Assembly: GCA_964384945.1 (NCBI GenBank)
Contig: CAYLMK010000023.1
Coordinates: 1 to 64,000, forward strand
Length of the DNA stretch: 64,000 nucleotides
Origin: S015-6 sp964384945
GTDB taxonomy: Bacteria; Desulfobacterota; DSWW01
Direction of reading: 5' to 3'
The translations under genes were made by a program, and so were the position numbers. The notes under the pieces were generated by a model, which saw only the letters and a list, made by a program, of their open reading frames with translations, did no database searches and was not told the origin of the DNA. Of this stretch, positions 45,861 to 53,002 are shown one piece after another (the first letter of the stretch is position 1; the number at the start of each line of letters is the position of its first letter).

Positions 45861-47195
45861 TCATCTGCCACGGCTCCGGGTCTGGTCCTCGGGCGTGGGG
45901 AGCCGGTGCCTTGCGTAGAACTCGTTCGTTTCGGCGCGCTGCTTTTCGGTCAGGAGCGGGTAGAGGGTCTCGACGACGTACTGGTTGATCCGCTCGGCGT
46001 TGGCGCGCCAGGTGTCGGCGCTGGTCTTCAGGCGGTTGTTCTGCCAGGCGAGCCATCCGAAGGCAGGCAGGCCGAGCAGGGCCGCGGCTGCGATCGCGGC
46101 GAGGAAGGTTCTGAGCCCGACCCTGAAGTTCTCTGCCTGCAGCTTTTCGGCGACGCGCAGGCTCGAGGTGGAAACCCTGGTGAGTGTCTGGGCTGACTCC
46201 GTGGCGTGGTTGCGGAATGCGGTCAGGATCTCGTCCGAGCTTTTTCGGAGCTGCCCAGGGATTTGGTCGAGGGTCTCGAGACGGCGATGGAGTTCCTGGC
46301 TGTGGCGCTCGCTTGCCTGCTCGAGGAGGTTTGCGGCCTGCTGCTGGGCAGCGAGGAAACCGGTGGTGAGACCCGTCACGCTCTCACTGACTCTCTGCCG
46401 GGCATCTTCCAGGGTGTCGATGTTCTCCCGCATGCACTTGCGGAAGTTTTCGTGGAGCCAGTCCAGAGTGTCATTGGCCTGAATGTACAGGCAGGAGATG
46501 AATCTTCTCACCTGGTCGAGTTCTGCGACGAAGATCTGTCTCACCTCTTCGAGGTTCTCGGCGACGTCAGGGTGGATACCGGGGAGCTGTTTGGGGGGGG
46601 GCGTGGACTCGGGGTCTTCGACCGCGGAGGGAGATGGGAAGGGCAGGAGGTCGAGGATGTCGATGGGGTCTCTTTCCTTCGGGCCAGGATCCTGTTGAGG
46701 GGTTCTATCCGGGACGTCCGAGGCGGCGAATCGTGCGGGTGCGCCTGGAAATGCCTCTGTGGAAGGGACCGGTGAAGGCTCTGTCTTGAAATTCGTCTGT
46801 TTCAGAGACAGAGCGGACCCGGGTGTGGGCGGAGGTTTGGCCGGCATTTCGGGTGGGAACTGAGGGTCCGGCAGGGCAGGGGAGGGCGGTTCCGATGAGG
46901 TCCCCCTGGGGTCGTGTGGTTGATCTTGTTCCGGAACGGAGGGCGTGTTTGCCGGAGTGCGTGAAAGGCTCTCCCTCTCGGGCGGACCATCATGCGGGTC
47001 GGCCGAATCGTCGAAGGCCGGCCCGTGAAAGAGCGGGAGCATGCCGGCCTGATCGCAACAGGTGAGTGCAACCCGTTTCAGGAACGCCCCGGGGGTGATA
47101 GGGCTGCCTGGGCTCGCGGCGTTCATGACATCGAGCAGCTTCGAGAATTCCTCGGGCTGAAGTTTGATGTTGATGCTGGTTCTGCGTTTGGTCAT
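45861..47195 (-). CDS. Putative relaxosome accessory protein: RHH-like N-terminus, coiled coil, C-terminal membrane helix
   Basis: 444 residues from the ATG at 47195 with GGAGGGAGAAG upstream. The first ~50 residues (TSINIKLQPEEFSKLLDVMN, then ITPGAFLKRVAL) resemble ribbon-helix-helix or MobC-like DNA-binding tails. A Pro-rich linker of about 150 residues follows. Next is a long predicted coiled coil (about 220-360) and one helix (LAAIAAAALLGLPAFGWLAW) near the C-terminus. I recognise no named family. Being between the relaxase and traD, it could bridge oriT-bound proteins to the membrane coupling protein. This is an architecture-based inference. Confidence 0.6.
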   Translation of the reverse strand: MTKRRTSINIKLQPEEFSKLLDVMNAASPGSPITPGAFLKRVALTCCDQAGMLPLFHGPAFDDSADPHDGPPERESLSRTPANTPSVPEQDQPHDPRGTSSEPPSPALPDPQFPPEMPAKPPPTPGSALSLKQTNFKTEPSPVPSTEAFPGAPARFAASDVPDRTPQQDPGPKERDPIDILDLLPFPSPSAVEDPESTPPPKQLPGIHPDVAENLEEVRQIFVAELDQVRRFISCLYIQANDTLDWLHENFRKCMRENIDTLEDARQRVSESVTGLTTGFLAAQQQAANLLEQASERHSQELHRRLETLDQIPGQLRKSSDEILTAFRNHATESAQTLTRVSTSSLRVAEKLQAENFRVGLRTFLAAIAAAALLGLPAFGWLAWQNNRLKTSADTWRANAERINQYVVETLYPLLTEKQRAETNEFYARHRLPTPEDQTRSRGR

Positions 47196-47231
47196 CACAT
47201 CTTCTCCCTCCGGCGGGGCACCTGTCACGGA

Positions 47232-48479
47232 TCAAATCTCGAGTTCAAATCTCCGGTCATGCTTGCCTTCGTTCCTGCCGTGAAGGTCTTGCCCTTCTAT
47301 GGGCGTCCTGTCGTGTTCGCTGGAGGGAGGGACCTTCCCGGCGGAGGCACCGATGGACTCGATCCCGTACGATCCGACGCCGAGCCTGAGAGAGGCGAGG
47401 AGGACCTGTTCCAGGGTCGGCTTGTGCCCCGTGGCGCTTTGGAGATATGTCACTGCCCTGGCCAGAAGGTCTTCCGGAGTGTCCGGTGTGCCCGCCCCGT
47501 CGTCGGGGAAGACCCGTTCCCGGGCTCCTCCTTCGCGGCGCATGGCCAGTTGCGGGAGGGTCTCGAGAGGCGTCCCCAGGTGCTCGGCACTCGCTCTCCA
47601 CATCGCCGTCAGTTCTTCCCTGGTGACATCGTGCGCCTTCCAGAGACGGGTGTTGAGGGTAGCCCGGTCATAGACCTTCTGGATGACCGTGTCAGGGTGC
47701 CTCTCGCGATAATCCTTCACTTGCCGTTCGATTTCAGTGCGCCGCTTGGAAAACGCCAGGATCAGGGAATCGGGTACACCGGCCATTTCCCACAGGCCGT
47801 TTTGCGGGTCTGTGATCCGTATGCGGTAGCCGACCGTAGCGAGGTCCCTGGCGAGCTCGTTCTGGTAGATCTGACCCAAGAGAAGGCGGTGCCGGTAGAA
47901 CGGGTTGGACAGGACGGCGGTTGTGCCCCGGCCGGTACGGATCTGCTTTCCACGGTGGAGGGCCCGCCATTGACCGTCTTCGGGCCTGCGCGTGATGTTG
48001 AGGACAAAGGCGTGGGTGTGCAGCTGGGGGTCGAGCGCCCTGGAGGTCATGTGGACGAAGAGGGCCGCCGCAATATTGCAGGTATCCACCACGACCTGTT
48101 TGCCGCCCGCCATGGCCCGGGCCTGTGCGTACCGGTCCTCGGCGAAGGCCAGGGTGGTCTTCACCGCGTCCGAATGGGCGTCCACGACCCGGCTGTCGCA
48201 GAGGCTGACGAGACTGCACGACTTGGGCGCCGAGAAGGCGAGATCGAAGCCTGCGATCCGGGTGCGGGCCGGGCCGCCGGAGCGGACGAGGCGCTTGCCT
48301 CCCGGATCCGAGCCGGCCAGGAGATGTCGGAGGGGTTCGTCCTCGATTTGGCCGGTGAGACCCAGGGCTCGAGCCGCCTTGCCGAACCAGGCGGAGTTTC
48401 CACCCCGGAAATAGGGGTCGTCCTGGAGCAGGTACTCTTGAGCCGCTTTCGGTGTCTTCGGAGAACCGATACTCAGCAT
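47232..48479 (-). CDS. traI: MobF-type (TrwC/TraI) relaxase, relaxase domain only
   Basis: 415 residues from the ATG at 48479. The N-terminus matches TrwC/TraI relaxases: MLSI start, Tyr16 and Tyr23 as candidate nucleophiles, GFDLAFSAPKS with Asp79, and the metal triad His143, His154, His156 (FVHMTSRALDPQLHTH). The HUH spacing equals TrwC. After about residue 290 the linker that normally leads into the RecD-like helicase begins (VTYLQSATGHKPTLEQVLL), but the protein ends soon afterwards. F TraI and TrwC have about 1756 and 966 residues, so the helicase is absent. The relaxase would nick oriT and pilot the strand; unwinding must come from elsewhere. Confidence 0.9.
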   Translation of the reverse strand: MLSIGSPKTPKAAQEYLLQDDPYFRGGNSAWFGKAARALGLTGQIEDEPLRHLLAGSDPGGKRLVRSGGPARTRIAGFDLAFSAPKSCSLVSLCDSRVVDAHSDAVKTTLAFAEDRYAQARAMAGGKQVVVDTCNIAAALFVHMTSRALDPQLHTHAFVLNITRRPEDGQWRALHRGKQIRTGRGTTAVLSNPFYRHRLLLGQIYQNELARDLATVGYRIRITDPQNGLWEMAGVPDSLILAFSKRRTEIERQVKDYRERHPDTVIQKVYDRATLNTRLWKAHDVTREELTAMWRASAEHLGTPLETLPQLAMRREGGARERVFPDDGAGTPDTPEDLLARAVTYLQSATGHKPTLEQVLLASLRLGVGSYGIESIGASAGKVPPSSEHDRTPIEGQDLHGRNEGKHDRRFELEI

Positions 48480-48714
48480 ACAGTCGGGTCCGTTTCGAAA
48501 CGCAGGGTTGTCACCGTTGGTTCCAGTTCCCGGGCCGTAAGGGGTGGACAAGGCAGGTGGACAGAAGGGGTGGACAACCCCGGTGGACACGTCGAAGCCC
48601 CGTTTAGCATCGCGTTTAGCATAGTGTGTATGCCTTGCTGCGGACCGATGGACACGAAGGTGGACAGAAGGATGGACATGAGGTGGACAAGGGGGGAGAG
48701 GCGGCTTGGGAGCA
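48480..48714. other. Candidate oriT with two iteron arrays
   Basis: This 235-base spacer just upstream of the relaxase start has four GTGGACA repeats at exact 13-base spacing (48544, 48557, 48570, 48583). A second array has four (A/G)TGGACA repeats at 11-12-base spacing (48648, 48660, 48672, 48683). Between them lie two GTTTAGCAT copies and a small dyad GCATA-GTGTG-TATGC (48619-48633). Phased repeats plus a hairpin beside a relaxase gene are the usual oriT layout. A replication origin iteron set is the alternative. No known nic sequence could be matched. Confidence 0.6.
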
Positions 48715-49383
48715 TCACGGACGCGCCTCCCCGCCAAGGTTCTCTGCCGCCGGCAGGTAAGGCTTTGGGTCGATGCGCCTTCCGGCGCGGAGGACCTCGT
48801 AGTGGAGGTGGGGGCCCGTTGCCCGGCCCGTGTCCCCCACCGTGCCGATCGCGGTTCCTTTGTGGACCGAGTCGCCTTGGCGGACGAGGATCCGGTCCAT
48901 GTGGGCGTACCGTGTCGCGTGACCGTGTGGGTGCCCCAGGATGACCGTCTTCCCGTAGTTCCCTCGCCAGCCCGCCCAGAGCACCTCTCCGTCGGCGGTC
49001 GCCGACACCGGGGTTCCCCGCGCCGCGGCTATGTCGATCCCCTTGTGAAATTCCGGGAAGCCGGAGAAGGGATCGAGCCTCAGGCCGAACTCAGAGCTCA
49101 CGGTTCCCAGGACGGGAAGCCCGGCCGGGAGGGCGAGCAAGGACGCCTCGAACCTGTCGGCGGCGGACCGCTCTGCCGTGAGCCGAATCTCCCGGAGCGA
49201 GGCGAGAATCCGGGAAAGATGGGCGGCGTTGTCGATCGCCTCGTGTGTGGCGGGTGAAACCGCGGTCTCGGGCGTGTGAGTGATGTGGGAAAGGAGGGGG
49301 AGGGGCAGGACAAACAGGGAGATCAGGAGAAGACCCTTCCCGCTCCATTCGGCAGGCAGAGAACTGGGCATTCGGGATGTCAT
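48715..49383 (-). CDS. M23-family peptidoglycan peptidase
   Basis: 222 residues from the ATG at 49383 (a second ATG at 49371). One N-terminal hydrophobic segment (GLLLISLFVLPLPLLSHI) targets the envelope. The M23/LytM domain has all zinc and catalytic motifs: SSEFGLRLDP, FHKGIDIAAARGTPV (HxxxD), YAHM and GPHLHYEV (HxH). It should open the peptidoglycan mesh for assembly of the transfer channel. Conjugative elements usually carry such a cell-wall enzyme. The gene is transcribed with ssb and radC toward the relaxase. Confidence 0.88.
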   Translation of the reverse strand: MTSRMPSSLPAEWSGKGLLLISLFVLPLPLLSHITHTPETAVSPATHEAIDNAAHLSRILASLREIRLTAERSAADRFEASLLALPAGLPVLGTVSSEFGLRLDPFSGFPEFHKGIDIAAARGTPVSATADGEVLWAGWRGNYGKTVILGHPHGHATRYAHMDRILVRQGDSVHKGTAIGTVGDTGRATGPHLHYEVLRAGRRIDPKPYLPAAENLGGEARP

Positions 49384-49486
49384 GCTGGGCGTTGATGTGC
49401 AAGAGGTGTGCCCTGACCGACGCGGGGTCGGAGGAAAAAAAGGAGGGATTCGCAAGTGGTCCGACTTGACGGCTTTGTTACGCTGC

Positions 49487-49524
49487 CGCTCCTGCGCTTC
49501 CGGCAGGCGAGAAGCGCAGGAGCG
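49487..49524. repeat. Large perfect hairpin, 14-bp stem
   Basis: CGCTCCTGCGCTTC and its exact reverse complement GAAGCGCAGGAGCG flank a 10-base loop. It sits in the gap between ssb and the M23 gene, 28 bases from a second long hairpin. No T-run follows on either strand, so a factor-independent terminator is not certain. Confidence 0.6.
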
Positions 49525-49551
49525 AGCAGGTGCATAGCAGCGTGAGGGCGG

Positions 49552-49581
49552 GGCCCCCTGGCACTGATCCGCCAGGGGGCC
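49552..49581. terminator. Second perfect hairpin, 11-bp stem, likely after ssb
   Basis: GGCCCCCTGGC and GCCAGGGGGCC with an 8-base loop, about 50 bases past the ssb stop (leftward). The stem is extremely stable, but the U-tract is missing. It may terminate or stabilise the ssb transcript. Confidence 0.45.
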
Positions 49582-49629
49582 GTCCCGTCGTGTCCGCCTT
49601 GCCGCCGGCCGGCAGGCAGGCCGGTCGGG

Positions 49630-50028
49630 CTAGAACGGGATGTCGTCGTCCTTGACCGGGGGCGGCTCGCTGGCAGCCGTCACGGAGGCTCCCTTCCCGC
49701 CGTTGCCGCCCAGGAACTGCACCGAGCCCGCGATGATCTCCGTGACCGAGCGCTTGTCGCCCTCCTTCTCCCAGGACCGGCTCTGGAGCCTCCCCTCGAC
49801 GAACACGGTGCGGCCCTTGGCCAGGTGCTGGCCGCAGATCTCCGCGAGCTTGCCGAACGCCACGACGCGGTGCCACTCGGTCCGCTCGGCCTTGTCGCCC
49901 TCGGCCGTGTTCCACCGCTCGTTGGTGGCCACAGACAAAGTGGCGACGGCGGTGCCGCTCTGCGTGTGCCGGATCTCCGGGTCCCTGCCGAGGTTGCCGA
50001 TGAGCATCACTTTGTTCAGGCTCGCCAT
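49630..50028 (-). CDS. ssb: Single-stranded DNA-binding protein
   Basis: 132 residues from the ATG at 50028 (AGGAGTC upstream). The OB fold is typical: LNKVMLIGNLGRDPEIRHT, VATLSVATNERW, TEWHRVVAFGKLAEI, FVEGRLQSRSW. The C-terminus ends DDDIPF, the acidic tip that recruits partner proteins. The linker is short, making this shorter than chromosomal SSB (about 178 residues in E. coli). Element-encoded SSBs coat the transferred strand. An inverted repeat with AGGTCAAG half-sites lies just upstream. Confidence 0.93.
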   Translation of the reverse strand: MASLNKVMLIGNLGRDPEIRHTQSGTAVATLSVATNERWNTAEGDKAERTEWHRVVAFGKLAEICGQHLAKGRTVFVEGRLQSRSWEKEGDKRSVTEIIAGSVQFLGGNGGKGASVTAASEPPPVKDDDIPF

Positions 50029-50365
50029 GTCCGACTCCTTTCTCTTTGGGAATTGGTTTAGCGAGGTCAAGATCGCTTGACCTTTCACTTCAAGAGAAGG
50101 TCAAGCGGTTCGTGCTCCGGCCCGGCCAAGAGCTACGCTCCAGGCTACGTTTCAGACTGCATGCCGATCTCGGCGGTAGGCTCGGGTTTGTCAGGTGAGG
50201 GACCTCCTTGCGGCATCTCCTCAGCAAGACCTGTACCAAGACCGGTGCCGGAAGGGCTCTCGCGGAGATTGCGGCGAGGGGGTCGCTTTGGCTTGAAGTG
50301 CGCAGCGCAAATGGTCGCCCGAATATCAATACTGGATGGAGGGACGCTCAGATGATGGAGGCAGG
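50029..50365. other. ssb-radC intergenic region
   Basis: 337 bases without a credible gene. The end nearest ssb holds the AGGTCAAG operator-like repeats. The rest shows no clear structure. Confidence 0.4.
50064..50105. promoter_or_regulatory. AGGTCAAG inverted and direct repeats upstream of ssb
   Basis: AGGTCAAG (50064-50071) and CTTGACCT (50076-50083) form an 8-bp dyad with a 4-base centre. A third AGGTCAAG occurs at 50098-50105, 34 bases (about three helical turns) from the first. The set lies 36 bases upstream of the ssb start, a likely operator. Confidence 0.55.
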
Positions 50366-50821
50366 TTACGCTCCGATGAGGGAATTCTCCTGGAAGCTGA
50401 AGAAGCTGCCGTCCGGGGCGACCACGATGTGGTCCAGGACCTCGATGCCCAAGAGCTTGCCCCCCTGAACCAGGCGGACCGTGAGAGCCCTGTCCTCGTC
50501 GGACGGGGCGGTGTCTCCTGAGATATGGTTGTGCGCGACCACGATTCTTTCCGCGTTTGCCAGGATCGCCGGCTTATAGACATCAGAAGGCCGGACGACC
50601 GTTTGATTCAGAGACCCCAGGGCCACGAGGTTCACGCCGATGAGCTTGAGCTTGGTGTCGAGCAGTGCGACCGCGAAGCCCTCCCGGTCGTATCCCGCAA
50701 AGAACCGGGCGAATACCCTGGCCGCGGCATCGGCCCTGCGGATCGCATATTGGGGGCCCGCCCGTTCCCGGACCAGCACGACCTTGTACACAGGCGGGTA
50801 GGTGCGCTTGCCGGAAGACAT
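50366..50821 (-). CDS. radC: RadC/JAB-domain protein
   Basis: 151 residues. The JAMM-type metal motif is intact: AHNHISGDTAPSDED (HxH-x7-S-x2-D). Upstream are GFAVALLDTKLKLIG and the RPSDVYKPAIL motif of RadC. The helix-hairpin-helix N-domain of chromosomal RadC is lacking, which is normal for element-encoded RadC-like proteins. These are frequent on integrative elements and plasmids, sometimes called anti-restriction or repair proteins, but their function is unproven. It is the first gene of the leftward ssb-M23-relaxase-traD set. Confidence 0.9.
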   Translation of the reverse strand: MSSGKRTYPPVYKVVLVRERAGPQYAIRRADAAARVFARFFAGYDREGFAVALLDTKLKLIGVNLVALGSLNQTVVRPSDVYKPAILANAERIVVAHNHISGDTAPSDEDRALTVRLVQGGKLLGIEVLDHIVVAPDGSFFSFQENSLIGA

Positions 50822-50873
50822 GGGAAGTTCTCCTTGTTGGTTTCATTTGTCAAAGGGATCCGCCGCTCGCCTT

Positions 50874-50948
50874 CTATCCCTCCGGGAGTTCGAGCACGGC
50901 GTTGCGGCGGAAGCTGAAGAACCTCCGGTTCGGGGTCACGATCATGTG
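50874..50948 (-). pseudogene. C-terminal remnant of a second radC
   Basis: On the minus strand the last 24 codons read HMIVTPNRRFFSFRRNAVLE and end LPEG. This matches the end of the intact neighbouring protein (HIVVAPDGSFFSFQENSLIG). The JAMM motif and everything before it are missing. The fragment sits just upstream of the intact gene, suggesting a tandem duplication or a recombination scar. Confidence 0.55.
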
Positions 50949-51295
50949 GCGGCGGTGGTGGGCGGAGCCGTCTTCTTGGCCTCTTCGCCCGGCCGGAGAG
51001 GCCAAGAAGAACGGGGTGGGCGGGAACCCCCGATTGGCCGACCGCGTCGGCCCCATGGCCGTGGTGGTCTGAAGGAGAAGAGCGCGTCAATGAGAATGAG
51101 AAAGTGCATCAGGCATGGGAAGAAGAAAGTGTACCGCCTCGATGCGTTGATGTTTTGTCTCCGTCTGCTCTGAAAAGAGTATAACGGTAATATGAACAGA
51201 TTTTGCAATTCGTTGGTGGTCGTGTAGAATTCCCTCATTGCGCCGTCGCTCGGATGTGCGGCGCGGCGCTGCACAGCGTTCTGCCGGGGGTTCAT
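50949..51295. other. Intergenic region with hairpin and promoter
   Basis: A 14-bp perfect stem TCTTCTTGGCCTCT / AGAGGCCAAGAAGA (50971-50984 and 50997-51010) surrounds a GC loop. A 27-codon basic frame starts at 51090 (MRMRKCIRHGKKKVYRLD) with GGAG upstream but is too short to support. The AlbA_2 gene promoter is listed separately. Confidence 0.45.
51203..51230 (+). promoter_or_regulatory. Sigma70-like promoter for the AlbA_2 gene
   Basis: TTGCAA (51203-51208), 16-base spacer, TAGAAT (51225-51230), in an AT-rich patch and 66 bases before the start at 51296. Both boxes match the consensus at five or four of six positions. Confidence 0.5.
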
Positions 51296-52756
51296 ATGAC
51301 ACGAAGGCAGCCGGTCCGGCCCTTCGGTAAGCGTGAAGGTCCGTCTCTGGAATTCAAGGAAGCCGCCGACACTCTGCCCAGGAGCTTCTTCGAAACCGTT
51401 TGCGCCTTTCTGAACCTCGATGGCGGGCTCATCCTTCTCGGGGTGGCCGATGACGGGACCGTGACCGGGGTTGCGCGCGATGCGGTGGACCGGATGAAGA
51501 CCGAGATCGCAAGCCTTTCCAACAACCCGAACAAACTGGACCCACCGTACCTGCTCTTCCCCCACGCGGAGCAAATCGCCGGGAAATGGGTCATCAAAGT
51601 CCAGGTCCCTGCGAGCTCACAGGTCCATCGGACCGGAGGTGCCGTGTTCCTCCGCGGTGAGGATGGGGACTACCAGATCACGGATCTGAACCGCATTGCC
51701 GGGGTGGTCAACCGGAAGCTGAGCTTCTTCACCGAACAGCGGGTTCTTCCCCATCTGGAGATGGCCGATCTCAGGCCCGATCTCTTCGAAAAGGCCCGGC
51801 GGTTGATGCGCGGCCGCACCCCTCAGCATCCGTGGGCGGATCTCGCCCCGGACGAACTGCTGAACATCGCCGGGTTCGTGCGCAAGGATGTGTTCACCGG
51901 GAAGGCGGGCTACACGCTTGCCGCAGCGCTCATGTTCGGTACCGACGAGATCATCCAAAGCGTCGCGCCCGGCTACAAGTTCGACGCGCTCTTGCGCCGG
52001 CGCGACACGGACCGTTACGATGACCGGCTGATCGTTCGCACCAACCTGATTGACGCCTTTGATCTGCTCATGGGCTTTGTGGAAAAGCATCTCGACGACC
52101 CGTTCTACCTGGAAGGCACCGCCTCGGTCAGCCTGCGCGCCCGCATCTTCCGAGAACTGGTCGCCAACATTGTCGCCCATCGCGAGTATACGAGCGCCGC
52201 GCCGGCTACGATGGTGATCTACAAAGACCGGGTGGAGTTCAAGAACCCCAATATCCCTCACGGTCGCGGCCCCATTGACCCAGCCCACTTCACGCCCTAT
52301 CCGAAGAACCCGACCCTATGCAAGTTCCTCATCCAGTTGGGCCGATACGAGGAGCTGGGGTCCGGCGTCAACAACGTCACCAGGTACCTTCCGTTCTATG
52401 CGCCGGGGGCCGGAACCCCCTCCTTCATCGAGGACGAAATGTTCATGACGCTCGTGCCGTTGGCGCCGGCTGCGGGTGAAGTCACGGGTGAAGTCGCGGG
52501 TGAAGTCACGGGCGAAGTCACGGGTGAAGTGGGACAGTTGTTACGCGTGTTGACGAAGCCCATGAGCCGATCGGAGATCCAATCGGCCTTGGTCTTGAAG
52601 GGCCAGGCAAACTTTCGAAACCGCTACCTGCAGCCGGCCTTGAGTGCCAACTTGGTTGAGATGACCATTCCCGAAAAGCCCAACAGCAGATTGCAGAAAT
52701 ACCGGCTGACGGAAAAGGGCCGGCAAGCATTGCGCGATCGGAGGGGAGGGACATAA
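51296..52756 (+). CDS. AlbA_2/Schlafen-type ATP-binding transcriptional regulator-like protein
   Basis: 486 residues from the ATG at 51296. The N-terminal AlbA_2 domain has EGPSLEFKEAADTL, VCAFLNLDGGLILLGVADDG and VFLRGEDGDYQ. A middle GHKL-like ATP-binding segment carries RELVANIVAHREY and YEELGSGVNNV. A hinge of five GEVTGEV-type repeats (12-base DNA repeats, 52475-52534) leads to a C-terminal winged helix (YRLTEKGRQAL). This architecture is common on mobile elements and defence islands and is often misnamed RecG-like helicase; no helicase motor is present. The cellular role is not established, though related Schlafen-type proteins are linked to phage defence. Confidence 0.8.
   Translation: MTRRQPVRPFGKREGPSLEFKEAADTLPRSFFETVCAFLNLDGGLILLGVADDGTVTGVARDAVDRMKTEIASLSNNPNKLDPPYLLFPHAEQIAGKWVIKVQVPASSQVHRTGGAVFLRGEDGDYQITDLNRIAGVVNRKLSFFTEQRVLPHLEMADLRPDLFEKARRLMRGRTPQHPWADLAPDELLNIAGFVRKDVFTGKAGYTLAAALMFGTDEIIQSVAPGYKFDALLRRRDTDRYDDRLIVRTNLIDAFDLLMGFVEKHLDDPFYLEGTASVSLRARIFRELVANIVAHREYTSAAPATMVIYKDRVEFKNPNIPHGRGPIDPAHFTPYPKNPTLCKFLIQLGRYEELGSGVNNVTRYLPFYAPGAGTPSFIEDEMFMTLVPLAPAAGEVTGEVAGEVTGEVTGEVGQLLRVLTKPMSRSEIQSALVLKGQANFRNRYLQPALSANLVEMTIPEKPNSRLQKYRLTEKGRQALRDRRGGT
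52475..52534 (+). repeat. Five tandem 12-bp repeats coding GEVT
   Basis: Unit GGTGAAGTCACG occurs five times with small changes inside the AlbA_2 gene. It encodes the flexible GEVTGEVAGEVTGEV hinge. Length variation by slippage would stay in frame. Confidence 0.85.
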
Positions 52757-53002
52757 ACGGTTTCCTCGACAGACTCATTTCATGGGCTGGCGCTGAGTAG
52801 AGGGGCTCGCAAAGAGACCCCCGCGTCGTCAGGTTAGGAAGCAGGATGTTGACTCGCCCGATAATGAAGCTCGTCAGATCTGCGATTGCACCGGATACCG
52901 TACTGCCTCATAGAAGACAAGACAAAAGAAGAGAGAATTACTTCCAGAGCAATCCAAAGGTTGAATCACGAAGTCAAAGAACGATCTGCATTGGAGGGGC
53001 CT

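Noticed and set aside
48543..48690. Repeats resembling a CRISPR array
   Set aside because: Units are 7 bases with a 13-base period; repeats and spacers are far too short and no cas genes are present.
46992..48944. 650-codon plus-strand frame across the relaxase
   Set aside because: Overlaps the HUH relaxase on the other strand and the candidate oriT; no recognisable protein features.
51090..51173. 27-codon basic peptide frame
   Set aside because: Too short and spacing from GGAG is poor; no conservation evidence available.
51296..52756. RecG-like helicase annotation
   Set aside because: No helicase motifs; the AlbA_2 plus ATP-binding plus winged-helix layout is only distantly associated with that name.
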